From Prorocentrum cordatum (Eukaryota; Sar; Dinophyceae; Prorocentrales; Prorocentraceae): a DNA stretch of 39,144 nt. Positions 1-9,740 of this stretch are shown one piece after another (position 1 is the first letter of the stretch; each line of letters starts with the position of its first letter). The notes beneath the pieces were generated by a model, which worked only from the letters and a program-made list of their open reading frames with translations, ran no database searches and had not been told where the DNA came from. The stretch lies in contig CAUYUJ010003964.1 in NCBI GenBank assembly GCA_963575745.1, forward strand, positions 35,001 to 74,144, given 5' to 3'. The position numbers and the translations under genes are program-made.

Positions 1-105
1 GCAACGCATTCTTGACGACGCCGCTTGAAATGACATTCGCTGTTTCCCAACAATCTCTGCCACGATATCTTCGGGCATGCCGTAAACAAGTCTTGCCGTT
101 ATGGG

Positions 106-265
106 GCCTCCTCCCTCCTCCCTCCTCCCTCCTCCCTCCTCCCTCCTCCTCCTCCTCCTCCTCCTCCTCCTCCTCCTCCTCCTCCTCCTCCTCCTCCTCC
201 TCCTCCTCCTCCTCCTCCTCCTCCTCCGCCTCCCCTGCCTCCCCTGCCTCCCTCCTCCAGGCTTG
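106..265 (+). repeat. Homopyrimidine (CCT/CTC)n microsatellite
   Basis: A run of CCTCCCTCCT-type units passes into a pure CTC trinucleotide array at about 146-227. The pyrimidine bias continues more weakly to about 370. Poly-Ser, poly-Leu and poly-Gly translations of this stretch are repeat artefacts. A strand-asymmetric tract like this can in principle form triplex (H-) DNA. Confidence 0.95.
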
Positions 266-1390
266 CCTCACCGAAGGGTCGGCGTGATCCAGGAGCCTCC
301 CTCCACATCCCTCCACTTCCTCCCGCTCCTTCCACTTCCCCTCTCCGTCCTCTCTCCTCCCTCCCTCAAGGCTCCGTGCGCGGCGCCCGCCGTTTCATTC
401 CTGGCGTCGGCCCTCCCGTGCGCAGTAAGCTTATGCGCGTCAGTCTGGTCGCCCGGGCCGACCGCTCCCCGCCATGGTCTCGGTCGCCTGCGCCGTCTCC
501 ACGGTTCCCGCGGCCAGCTGGGAGCAACTCGCGTCTGTCGTTGTCTTTTCCGTGTTATCGGGAGTCCGTGAGCTTCGGCACGCGACGCAGTTCGTGAGCT
601 GTAGCTCACGTGGGCCCAGGGGCACTCGCGGCCCCGGGGCCCGGGGGCCCTGGAGCTGCGGCACGTGATGCGATTCGTGAGCCATGGCACGTGCCTCAGC
701 TCGGGATGCCCATGGCCGGGTCGATGTAGCTCGTGAGCTAGAGCAGGTTCTTTGCGTTATCCCCAACCGGGGTTCACGGGCTGCTCGTGTTGGTGGTGGC
801 GGTCCTCTTCGAGGATGTCCCGCCCCTGCGGGGGCCTTACCCCTCTGGAGGATGGGGTTCCGCCCCTTTTTCCTCGCCCTACTTCTCCTTCTCTCTGTGC
901 CTCTCCCTCCTCTCCCCCCGTCTCCCTCCCCATCCTCTCGTTTTCTCCTCCCCTGGGGAGCGGATCCCTGTGATCCCCCCCACCCAGGATTGGGCCCCCT
1001 CGCAGTGTGAGGCCGTCTTGGGCTGTTGCCCCTCTACCTGCCCGCTCTGGCCGCCTCCCGTGCGCGTCCCTCTGTGCAGTCGCAGCGCAGGCTCCAAGTC
1101 TTTTGGTCGCCTCGTTTTGCGTGGCCCTCCCCCTGCCTTCTCCGTTGTTTTTCGGCCCCCCACTTACCCAGGGCCAGCGATTCTTTAGCACAGGGTTGCG
1201 CTCTCCGCCCCGTTCTGTCCATGGCCACCTACTCCATGGAGGTCCAGCTTCCGTTTTCTGAGAACCGTCCGTACGTGCGCTGGGCTACTGCCCTCCACCC
1301 TGGGCACTGTTCGTTCCTGCTTCGCCTGTTGGCCTGGGTTGGCTTCAACCCGTCGGGTGGTCGAGCCCTCCTAGCCTTGACTCGATTCAA
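266..1390. other. Unassigned sequence with a CACGTG-bearing short repeat
   Basis: I recognise no gene here. Between about 560 and 760 the words GTGAGCT and GCACGTG recur several times, with three CACGTG hexamers (near 607, 661 and 688) separated by GC-rich palindromic stretches. From about 840 to 1000 the plus strand is C/T-rich. The open frames are short, overlap on both strands and have no recognisable domain. Confidence 0.5.
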
Positions 1391-1980
1391 TTTCTATTGT
1401 TGATGATATGAGTATGAAACGGCGAGTATGAGGATATGTCGATGCCAACCAGCATCAAACCCAAATATTTCACTTCTAGCAATATGTGTGGTGATACCCA
1501 TGTGGAACAATCTATGTGGTGCACATGGTCTGAACAAACGAAATGGCACATCCCATGCTCTTGCAAGCATCCCACCCACCCACCCGCAACTTGGTTTGCA
1601 AAACCCATGCGGTGTCGATTGCGATACATGCGTGGCGTTGGCTGGTGCATCTCTGCGGCCGCGCCAATCCAAACACGCGCGCGCAGCGGCCAGCTAGTTT
1701 GGCGCGACCGACGCGGCCGCGGTGGCGCTGACCGCTGGGCACATCCCGACGGGCACTTCACTGCGAGTCGGCGACTTGGGCGGGCGCGGTATCATGACAA
1801 AGTCGCCAACGGTAGACACGATGATGATAGTAGCGATGCTGGTGACGATGTTGCCAATGACGAAGGCGCGGCCAGTGCGGGCGCCGATGCTGATTACGCC
1901 GACAACGATGACGGCGTCTTCGCGTCGGCGATGACGGTTTGGAAAGAGTTCGACATGCGCACGCGGCGGACGCGCGAGAG
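1391..1980. other. Unassigned stretch with a GTGCAAT-type repeat and a GAT-rich segment
   Basis: At about 1476-1534 the sequence reads like degenerate copies of a 20-bp word built on GTGCAATNTATGTGG, the same family seen at 4590-4680 and 6361-6540. At about 1815-1935 it is rich in GAT/GAC/GCG triplets, which makes the 188-codon plus frame at 1436-2002 Asp/Ala-rich. No domain is recognisable and I do not call a gene. Confidence 0.45.
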
Positions 1981-2600
1981 TGGCCCGCATGGTATGATTT
2001 GAAACGGCTCGTGCCCCCCAGCACGCGCGCAAGGGCGTACGAATGATGCCGGCATGCGGCGCGAGAGGCCCGTTTGGCAGAATTCCATGAACATGTTGGA
2101 AAAAACGATGGTTTGCTCAAGAATTCGCTAAAGCGCGAGCGAACGATCTTTTGACAACTGATGTTGCGAAACCATGTGCTTGTATGTTTTTGGACACTCG
2201 GTTATGACATCGCGAACAAACTGAAGGTTTTCGACAGATTCTGGCATGCGCGCACGACGACGCGCGCGCGCGTGCACTTCGTCACATGTTTTTGCAATGC
2301 ATTCTCGCGACGGCACCCGCGCAAGGGCGTTCGAACGATTTCGACATGCGCGCGCGAAGCCCATTTGGTAACATTTCCTGGCAATGTTGAAAGACCTGTG
2401 ATTTTCATACACATTCGCCAAGGCGCGCGCACAAGTTTTGTTCGAAGAACCCGTGTTGCGAAGCCCTACAAATTCTTACGAAACCGAAGGTTTTCGAAGG
2501 CTTTCGGCAGGCGCGCGCGACGACGCTCGCGAGCACTTCGTCTCTTTTTTCTGCAACGGCTTCTTGAAAACGGATGACTTTTGATAAACGAGCGCGCGCA
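1981..2600 (+). repeat. Degenerate GCGCGC-rich repeats related to the 850-bp unit
   Basis: Several degenerate copies share blocks such as ACGAAACC..AAGGTTTTCGAAGG, GCGCGCGCGA and AAGCCC(G/A)TTTGG, followed by TTTTTTCTGCAA and TTCTTGAA. The same blocks occur in the same order in the 850-bp tandem units at 12.65-13.5 and 16.8-19.4 kb. This looks like an older, diverged member of that family. It was identified by eye, without an alignment. Confidence 0.55.
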
Positions 2601-2848
2601 TAGCATTTGTTTGAGGGGATGGCCGGGGGGCAGATACCGGTTGGGCTGGGATGGTACGAAAACATATTTACGATGGACGATGGGGCAGATTCATATGTAA
2701 AGCGCAATACGAAAAAGGAAAACGAATCCCAGGGGTAGGGGGGTAGAGTCGATTCTCATGCTAGAAAGGAGAATCTGTAGATATCGGTAGAGCAGCATAT
2801 GTGGCGAACAGTACGTGGTCCAATCTAAGTTGTGTCATATATATATAC
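2601..2848. other. AT-richer spacer, no gene seen
   Basis: This is a lower-GC stretch leading into a short (TA)n run at 2838-2847, just before the first 1.67-kb repeat. At about 2790-2835 it carries weak GTGCAAT/GTGG-type words like those flanking the second repeat copy. No coding signal is seen. Confidence 0.5.
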
Positions 2849-2849
2849 A

Positions 2850-2890
2850 CTAGAACCATCGCGCGCGCTTCGCGCGCGCTCAAGTTCTAG
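2850..2890. other. 41-nt hairpin at the left edge of repeat copy 1
   Basis: An outer 7-bp inverted pair, CTAGAAC and GTTCTAG, encloses an inner GCGCGCGC/GCGCGCGC stem with a TTC loop. It is perfectly conserved in the second copy. Read on the minus strand the element would end in a GC hairpin followed by CTAG and then T. That resembles a Helitron 3' end but is not diagnostic. Confidence 0.85.
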
Positions 2891-3292
2891 CCAGGATCCT
2901 CACCATCGTCATCATCGCAATCATCACCATCGTAGTCATCGTCATGGTCGTGTTCACCATCCCTCTATCTCCGGCGACCCCGCGCCCCGGGCAGCCCCCC
3001 AGCGCGGCCACGGCTCGCACCCAAGCGGCCGCGGCGACACAGAGGGTGTGTTGGCGGCGCGCACAAGGGGGTCGCGCCAGGGGGGTGGCCGTCTAAGAAG
3101 CCAGGGGGGTTTTAAGAATGCAAGGGGATTTTTAGAAGCCGGGAGAGCTTCAAGAAGCCTTCCTAGAAGCCCCCGAGCACTTGAAAGGAGGCTCCCACCT
3201 TCTTAGAAACTCCCCGGCTGCTTAGAAGGCCACCCCCCTCGCCCCTCCCCCCTCTGCTTGCCGCCGAGTGTGATGGCACCACGACGGCGAGA

Positions 3293-3327
<35 letters not shown>

Positions 3328-3879
3328 GAGACACCCCAGGCTGCAGAGGAAGAGGGTGGTCAGGGAGTGGGCGTCGGCACCGAGATCAGCTAAGTAGACA
3401 TGGGCTGTCCCGACGGAGGAGGACGAGGAGGCCACAGAAACAACGGCAGCCCCCATCCTTTCAAAGCTAACATGTGCACGCTAAGCTCGCACCCTCGGCC
3501 CCAACTAACACCACACGCGCAGTTCGAGCGCGCTGAGGTTCCAGCAGCCCCCATCCTCTCAAAGCTAACATGTGCACGCGTGCACGTAACCACCAATGGC
3601 AGGAGCATGAACTGGAGAGGTAACAATGGCGCAGACCGAACAGGGCCGTAGTACACACGAGGGCGCACACAGACGTATCGAATGCAACGCCATGCAGACC
3701 AATGCGAGTAGTAAAACAAACGCCAAACGTTGCAAATGCAGCGCGATTCACAGCATTATTGTTGAATTGAAATGCAATGCACATGCTACTCAATGCAGGC
3801 AGCTCAACGGAACGGATCGGAAGGAAGAAGGGGTGCATATGAAAGTGTCCGAAATCGCATGGGGCTCGTTTCGGTGCCT

Positions 3880-4435
3880 GCTCGGGGGCTCTTGGGGGCC
3901 TCCCGGGGGGCTCTTGGGGGCCTTTGGGAGCCTCTAGTGGTTTCTGGGGATGCTCTTGGGGCCGAGGGCCCGTAAAGTGCGCTCGGATCCCGCGTCTGGG
4001 CCCCTTCTTGGAGCCGTGTTGGGACTCTCTTGGGCCGTCTTCGAGGCCTCTTAAGCGGTCCCGGGGCGCTCTTGGGCCGTCTTGGGGCCGTCTTGGTGGC
4101 CTCTTGGGCCGTCTTGGGGCGATCTTGGGTGCCTCTTGGCCGTCTTGGAGCGCCAGGGAGCCCAAAAGGAGAGAAAGCCAAAAACATCGAAAAACACAAT
4201 GGAAAATCAACGATTCGAGCCTCTTGGGGCCCTCTTGGAGAGCCTCTTGGAGGCCTCTTGGGGCGTCTTGGAGGCCCCTTGGGCCGTCTTGGGACCATCT
4301 TGGGCGTCTTGGAGCGATCTGGGACCGCCTCGGGGCCCTCTTGGACCATCCTGGGGGCCTCCTGGGGCCGTCTTGGAGGCCTCTTGGGTCGTCTGGAGGC
4401 TCCTTGGAGGCTCCTTGGAGGCCCCGGGGAGGGGG
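3880..4435 (+). repeat. TCTTGG-type minisatellite
   Basis: Words such as GGGCCGTCTTGG, GGCCTCTTGG and GGCGTCTTGGAG recur every 15-30 bp, interrupted at about 4150-4215 by an A-rich insertion. All six frames stay fairly open and give Trp/Gly/Leu-rich or Pro/Arg-rich peptides. I treat these as repeat translations. Confidence 0.85.
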
Positions 4436-4502
4436 TATTAAAAAGCGTTCCCCGATGGTTGCGGAGTGGGCGGCCCCGCCGGGGGGGGGGGGCCTATTTG
4501 TT

Positions 4503-4504
<2 letters not shown>

Positions 4505-4560
<56 letters not shown>
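4505..4560. repeat. (TA)n microsatellite
   Basis: About 50 bp of pure TA follow copy 1. A second TA run at 4679-4699 precedes copy 2. The 1.67-kb repeats are thus bounded by TA dinucleotides on both sides. Confidence 0.97.
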
Positions 4561-4567
<7 letters not shown>

Positions 4568-4678
4568 CAAACAAGTGGTGTGCGCAATATACGCAATGTG
4601 TACAATGTTGAATGTGCAATATATGTTGTGCCATCCGTGTGGTCCACTCTACATTGTGCAATATCTGACGTGGAATAT
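4561..4678. repeat. Spacer of degenerate GTGCAAT repeats
   Basis: A 118-bp spacer between the two 1.67-kb copies. It contains GTGCGCAATATACGCAATGTG and related words, members of the same short repeat seen at 6361-6540. Confidence 0.6.
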
Positions 4679-4698
4679 GAATATATATATATATATAT

Positions 4699-5142
4699 AC
4701 TAGAACCATCGCGCGCGCTTCGCGCGCGCTCAAGTTCTAGCCAGGATCCTCACCATCGTCATCATCGCAATCATCACCATCGTAGTCATCGTCATGGTCG
4801 TGTTCACCATCCCTCTATCTCCGGCGACCCCGCGCCCCGGGCAGCCCCCCAGCGCGGCCACGGCTCGCACCCAAGCGGCCGCGGCGACACAGAGGGTGTG
4901 TTGGCGGCGCGCACAAGGGGGTCGCGCCAGGGGGGTGGCCGTCTAAGAAGCCAGGGGGGTTTTAAGAATGCAAGGGGATTTTTAGAAGCCGGGAGAGCTT
5001 CAAGAAGCCTTCCTAGAAGCCCCCGAGCACTTGAAAGGAGGCTCCCACCTTCTTAGAAACTCCCCGGCTGCTTAGAAGGCCACCCCCCTCGCCCCTCCCC
5101 CCTCTGCTTGCCGCCGAGTGTGATGGCACCACGACGGCGAGA

Positions 5143-5175
<33 letters not shown>

Positions 5176-6360
5176 GACACCCCAGGCTGCAGAGGAAGAG
5201 GGTGGTCAGGGAGTGGGCGTCGGCACCGAGATCAGCTAAGTAGACATGGGCTGTCCCGACGGAGGAGGACGAGGAGGCCACAGAAACAACGGCAGCCCCC
5301 ATCCTTTCAAAGCTAACATGTGCACGCTAAGCTCGCACCCTCGGCCCCAACTAACACCACACGCGCAGTTCGAGCGCGCTGAGGTTCCAGCAGCCCCCAT
5401 CCTCTCAAAGCTAACATGTGCACGCGTGCACGTAACCACCAATGGCAGGAGCATGAACTGGAGAGGTAACAATGGCGCAGACCGAACAGGGCCGTAGTAC
5501 ACACGAGGGCGCACACAGACGTATCGAATGCAACGCCATGCAGACCAATGCGAGTAGTAAAACAAACGCCAAACGTTGCAAATGCAGCGCGATTCACAGC
5601 ATTATTGTTGAATTGAAATGCAATGCACATGCTACTCAATGCAGGCAGCTCAACGGAACGGATCGGAAGGAAGAAGGGGTGCATATGAAAGTGTCCGAAA
5701 TCGCATGGGGCTCGTTTCGGTGCCTGCTCGGGGGCTCTTGGGGGCCTCCCGGGGGGCTCTTGGGGGCCTTTGGGAGCCTCTAGTGGTTTCTGGGGATGCT
5801 CTTGGGGCCGAGGGCCCGTAAAGTGCGCTCGGATCCCGCGTCTGGGCCCCTTCTTGGAGCCGTGTTGGGACTCTCTTGGGCCGTCTTCGAGGCCTCTTAA
5901 GCGGTCCCGGGGCGCTCTTGGGCCGTCTTGGGGCCGTCTTGGTGGCCTCTTGGGCCGTCTTGGGGCGATCTTGGGTGCCTCTTGGCCGTCTTGGAGCGCC
6001 AGGGAGCCCAAAAGGAGAGAAAGCCAAAAACATCGAAAAACACAATGGAAAATCAACGATTCGAGCCTCTTGGGGCCCTCTTGGAGAGCCTCTTGGAGGC
6101 CTCTTGGGGCGTCTTGGAGGCCCCTTGGGCCGTCTTGGGACCATCTTGGGCGTCTTGGAGCGATCTGGGACCGCCTCGGGGCCCTCTTGGACCATCCTGG
6201 GGGCCTCCTGGGGCCGTCTTGGAGGCCTCTTGGGTCGTCTGGAGGCTCCTTGGAGGCTCCTTGGAGGCCCCGGGGAGGGGGTATTAAAAAGCGTTCCCCG
6301 ATGGTTGCGGAGTGGGCGGCCCCGCCGGGGGGGGGGGGCCTATTTGTTTATATTATATAT
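4699..6360. repeat. 1.67-kb repeat, copy 2
   Basis: This is the second copy of the segment at 2849-4514, with the same hairpin (4700-4740), GAC tract, TCTTGG minisatellite, G-run and TTTATATTATATAT right end. It is followed by GAATTTATG and GTGCAAT-type words instead of a long TA run, which fixes the right boundary of the shared segment. The near identity implies a recent duplication or transposition. Confidence 0.9.
4700..4740. other. 41-nt hairpin at the left edge of repeat copy 2
   Basis: Same structure as at 2850-2890: outer CTAGAAC/GTTCTAG pairing around a GCGCGCGC stem with a TTC loop. It is preceded here by TATATATATA. Confidence 0.85.
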
Positions 6361-6544
6361 GAATTTATGTTGTACTGCCTATTGTGGTGCAACGTGTGTG
6401 GTGCAAGTTACAGTTTGCAATATCTGTGGGGCCATATATGTGGTGCAAGCTATGTGGTGTTATATGTGTTGTGCAACATTAGTATTGCAATCTACGTTGT
6501 GCAATCCATGTGGTGCGATACATGTGTACAGCAATTTATGCGGG
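6361..6544 (+). repeat. Degenerate ~20-bp tandem repeat
   Basis: About nine imperfect copies of a 20-bp word approximating GTGCAATNTATGTGG. Related words lie at about 1476-1534 and 4590-4680. Confidence 0.7.
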
Positions 6545-6670
6545 CGGCAACGAGTCGGCGACGGGGCGGCGACGGCGGCGACATAGCCACCAGACCAGCA
6601 CGCTGGCCCAGACGACGGGCGGCGACGACGCGGCGACGGGGCGGCGACGGCGACAACAAAGCCGCCAGAC
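6545..6670 (+). repeat. GGCGACGG-rich duplicate
   Basis: Two tandem copies of about 65-70 bp, rich in CGGCGACGGGGCGGCGACGG and each ending in CCAGACC. No coding interpretation is supported. Confidence 0.7.
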
Positions 6671-7070
6671 CGCCAAATCCCAGGCCCAAAGAAATCCTAT
6701 TGAATTTGAGTCGCATACACATGTGGTTTCAACCGGACAAGAGCAGATCTCGGATCCAGGCGACTCTTATTGAATTGGGATAGGGTTCTCACCAGCTCTC
6801 AATAGAGACTGAGCAGATCCCATAACCAGCATATTCCTATTGAATTCGAATAGGATGGTTATCGGTTTTTACTTGAAACGGAGCATAAGCATATCCCAGA
6901 TCCAGAAGATTAAGATTGAATTAAAATGAAAGTATAATCGGGGTTCACTTGGAAGGGAACAGATCCCAGACCCAGAAGATTCCTAATTTAATACATGCAA
7001 AGGTTCGAATGGGGTTTCAAGAGGAACGGAGCAGATTCCAGATCCAGAGGATTCCGATTGAATGCGGATC

Positions 7071-7330
7071 CATAGAGACAGTTACGAACGTTCAGAAAAC
7101 GTCGTCGTCATCCTGATTCGATCAGTGTCCTTCCTCTTCTTTACATCAGAACTCTCCTCCTCATCCTTCTCCTCATTTTCCCTCTCGTCCTCCGCCTGAC
7201 CTTTCCTCCGCCGTATCCGTTCCCGCCGTGTTCCTCCTGTGAGTCCTCCTCATCCTGCGTCTCCTGCTCCAGCCGCTGCTGCCGCTGTTGCTCCTTTCTC
7301 TGATAAGGAGAAGGAATATCAAAAGGAGGA
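7071..7330 (+). repeat. Higher-order block, copy 1
   Basis: It starts CATAGAGACAG, contains GAAAACGTCGTCG, GTTCCTCCTGTG and a GCTGCTGCCGCTG tract, and ends with GAGAAGGAATAT and a GGA microsatellite (about 7325-7365). It is paralogous to 7731-7960 at a spacing of 660 bp. Confidence 0.75.
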
Positions 7331-7730
7331 GGAGGAGGAGGAGGAGGAGGAGGAGGGGGAGGAGGGCGGCCTGTTGAATTCGAAAAAAATCAAAGTTCGA
7401 TGGAGGCAGAGCAGATCCCAGATCCAGAGAACTCCTATTGAATGTGGATTGGCTTCTAAGCAAGCATCAATACAAGCGGAGCAAATCCAAAATTCGAAAG
7501 ATTCCTCTAGAATTTGAACCAGATTATACGGGACCCAAATAAGAACGGAACAGGTCCCAAGTTCAGAGGGTTTCTATTAAATTCGAATCGGACTCTCATC
7601 TGATTTCAATAGAAACGGAACACATCGTAGATCAAAAAGATCCCCAGCATACTTAAACAAGAACCAGACGGGTCTCGATAGGAACGGAACAGACTTCAGA
7701 TCCAGAGCATTCCTATTGAATGTACAGCCA

Positions 7731-7960
7731 TAGAGACAGCCACAAACGCCAGCGTTCTGAAAACGTCGTCGCTATCCTCCTTCGATGTATGTCCGTCCCT
7801 CTTCTTTCTTAATTAATCGTTACCCTTCTGCCTCCGTCTACGCTCGAGCCGTGTTCCTCCTGTGGGTCCCCTCTTCCTCCTGCTTCGCATGCTCATGCTG
7901 CTGCGGCTACTGCTCCTTCCTCTGATGAGAAAGAGGAATATATAAAGAGGCACGAAGAGG
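7731..7960 (+). repeat. Higher-order block, copy 2
   Basis: Same order of landmarks as at 7071: CATAGAGACAG, GAAAACGTCGTCG, GTTCCTCCTGTG, a GCTGCTGCGGCTA stretch and GAGAAAGAGGAATAT. The GGA expansion is missing here. Confidence 0.75.
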
Positions 7961-8924
7961 GAACAATATCATGTTCGGAAAAATTAAACGACGATTTCAA
8001 TCGACACGGAACAAATCCCAGATCCAGCGAATTCCTATTAAATTCGAATGGGCTGCTGAGCAAACTTCAATACAAGCGGAGCAGATCCCAGATCCAAAGG
8101 GTTCATACACAGTTTGAACCAGATTCGACATGGTTTCAAAAGGAACGGAGCAAAACCCGAGATACAGAGCATCCCTATTCTATGTGAAGAGGACCCTAAT
8201 CGGACATTCATTAGGAACGGAGCAGATCCCATATCCGAAGACTTCCTGCTGAATGCGAAGAAGATTATGATAGGACTCTGATCTGAAAAGGGCGGATCCC
8301 GGATCCCGAGGATTCCTATTCGGGTGTTGCTGGAGGTGCCCCTGGCCCAGGGTGCCCCCAGGATTCTCGGGGTGACCCGGGCGGCCTCCAGAGCACCCCT
8401 TCACGAGGCCCCGAGGGCCCCAGGGGCTCCAAAGCTGAGCAAAAAGCTCGGGGGCACTTTGGGCCAGGGCCACTTCTGGCAACGCCCGACCTGTTGAGTG
8501 TGGACAAGATACTCGTCAAGCTCGAGCAGAAGCGGAGCAGATTCCGGATCCGGGAGGAGGAGGAGGAGCAGAGCAGGAGCAGGCAGGAACAGGAACCAGG
8601 ACGGGCAGGAAGTCCCAGAAACTGACGCTCGAAGGGCGCTGCACCTCCAGCTGCTCTGACGTGTCCGAGAGTCTGACCGTTGAAGAACGATGTGTTTCCA
8701 GCTTCCCCAGCTCTTCCAATTTTCCCTAAAGGCTGGCACTTGAAAAATGCTGTGGTTCAAGCGTTCCATCTCCCGTTGCCGCGAGCGCTCAAGCCCCCGC
8801 AGTGTGCTCAGACATCCTCGAGGTGCTCCGTGATTGGGTCGCCATGGCCAACAAACCCTACTATACACAGGTGTGTGTGTGTTGGGTGTTTGGGTTTTTG
8901 GAACCACCAAACCCTATACACAGG

Positions 8925-9045
8925 TTGTTGTTGTTGTTGCCGTTGTTGGTGGTGTTTTTGTTGTCGCTGTTGTTGTTGGTGGTGGTGTTGTTGGTGGTGG
9001 TGTTGGTGTTGTTGTTGCTGGTGTTGGTGCTGTTGGTCCCCCTCC
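8925..9045 (+). repeat. TTG/GGT-rich microsatellite
   Basis: Interrupted TTG and GGTGGTG repeats directly follow a CCCTATACACAGG motif. The paralogous tract is at about 22910-23030. Confidence 0.95.
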
Positions 9046-9097
9046 GGCAAACACTGCATGATTCAATTAAAGTGTTTCTCCCGAGGCTCGCACCCTG

Positions 9098-9113
9098 TTT
9101 TCTATAGGGGAAA
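9098..9113 (+). other. Unoccupied integration site of element 1
   Basis: The sequence TTTTCTAT/AGGGGAAA is uninterrupted here. In the paralogous copy the left half (to 23091) and right half (from 29378) flank the 6.3-kb element. No bases are gained or lost apart from the element. Confidence 0.9.
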
Positions 9114-9149
9114 TCGAAGTGTCACCAAAGTGGGCCCCTGGCCCCCAGT

Positions 9150-9187
9150 CTACAACAACAACAGCAGCAACAACAACAACAACAATC
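9150..9187 (+). repeat. (CAA)n tract
   Basis: Short interrupted CAA/CAG array at the outer edge of the left arm of an imperfect inverted repeat. It is also present at the paralogous site, 29424-29461. Confidence 0.9.
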
Positions 9188-9195
9188 AGTTTAAA

Positions 9196-9310
9196 ACTGT
9201 TCGCTCTTACTGACACACGTGTCTTGCATTCTGTATACCCCTACCATCGATACCGGCCCACTTCGTCTTCGATTGCGCCCCTTTCGCGGGGGAATCTCTT
9301 CCTTGTCGGC
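9196..9310 (+). repeat. Left arm of an imperfect inverted repeat
   Basis: CTGTTCGCTCTTA, GTATACCCC, CCATCGATAC and TTCGTCTTCGAT occur here in order. They occur in reverse complement at 10325-10441 with the same spacing. Confidence 0.75.
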
Positions 9311-9312
9311 CA

Positions 9313-9740
9313 CTGATTGAAGTGCGAAGAAGTCTCGAGCGAGAGCGCCGTTCCTGGGTTCAGGGGCCTCTCTGGCCAGAACGTCTCGGAATACCTGTGC
9401 AGAAATATCGAACGGGAACCCTTGTCGCCGTGTCTGGGCTTCCACCAACTTGCCTGAATTACGAGACAGTCTCGAGCGAGAGCGCCGCTCCTGAGTTCGG
9501 GGGCCTTCTTGGCCTGGGGCTCTCGGAGCAAATCGTGAGGAAGTATCGAACAGGAGCTTTTGTCGTCGTGGCTGGGCCTCCGCCAACTTGATTGAATTGC
9601 GAGGAAGTCTCGAGCGAGAGCGCCGTTCCTGAGTTCAGGGGCCTCTCTGGCCAGGGTGTCTCGGGGTAAATTGTGAGGAAATATCAAGCGGGAGTCGTTG
9701 TCGCCGCAGCTCGGCCTCCAATGGCCCACATTTGAGCTTA
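9313..9740. repeat. 138-bp tandem repeat, three copies
   Basis: Copies start near 9331, 9468 and 9606 at AGTCTCGAGCGAGAGCGCCG. The period is 137-138 bp. Because 138 is a multiple of three, frames on both strands stay open across copies: the minus frame 9241-9729 gives a 46-residue repeat. No known protein repeat is recognised, so I list it as DNA repeat. Confidence 0.85.

Larger units (their letters stand above)
2849..4514. repeat. 1.67-kb repeat, copy 1
   Basis: This segment is repeated almost identically at 4699-6360. The offset is 1850 bp at the left end and 1846 bp further in. The only difference I found is a 4-bp length change in the GAC-triplet tract (about 3296-3330). It begins with a 41-nt hairpin, carries a G/C-rich TCTTGG minisatellite (about 3880-4435), then a run of G, and ends in TTTATATTATATAT. 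The long minus-strand frame at 3467-4210 is Pro/Arg-rich from the minisatellite and has no recognisable domain. It may be a non-autonomous mobile element or a segmental tandem duplication. Confidence 0.9.
6690..8330 (+). repeat. Degenerate ~80-bp repeat array
   Basis: The phrase GAACGGAGCAGATCCCAGA, followed by a TCCAGAGGATTCCTATTGAA-type phrase, recurs about every 80 bp with many substitutions. The array is interrupted by two paralogous blocks (7071-7330 and 7731-7960). The last units (from 8201) belong to the segment duplicated at 22.2 kb. No gene is recognisable in it. Confidence 0.85.
8201..9209 (+). repeat. 1-kb duplicated segment carrying the empty target site
   Basis: This segment recurs at 22218-23091 and resumes at 29378-29484, where element 1 splits it between the bases matching 9105 and 9106. 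The copies differ by scattered substitutions. This copy has 37 extra bases (8610-8646) and a shorter GT run near 8872. Homology to the left starts at CGGACATTCATTAGG and to the right ends after GTTCGCTCTTA. No host gene is evident. The Val/Cys-rich frames at 8800-9110 are translations of the TTG/GGT tract. Confidence 0.92.

Noticed and set aside
1436-2002. 188-codon frame as a host gene
   Set aside because: It starts in a short tandem repeat, is Asp/Ala/Arg-rich from GAT/GCG triplets, and shows no domain.
3467-4210. 247-codon minus-strand frame, repeated identically at 5313-6056
   Set aside because: Identity only reflects the recent duplication. The sequence is Pro/Arg-rich from the TCTTGG minisatellite, with no domain.
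5770-6783. 337-codon plus-strand frame
   Set aside because: It runs through the TCTTGG minisatellite, the G-run and the 20-bp repeats. Low complexity, no recognisable fold.
8907-8925. Interstitial telomere repeat (AAACCCTA)
   Set aside because: The word occurs singly within the longer CCACC-AAACCCTACTATACACAGG motif and is never tandem.
8800-9110. Val/Leu/Cys-rich membrane-like small protein
   Set aside because: It is a translation of TTG/GGT microsatellite, and the paralogous copy at 22.8-23.1 kb changes length freely.
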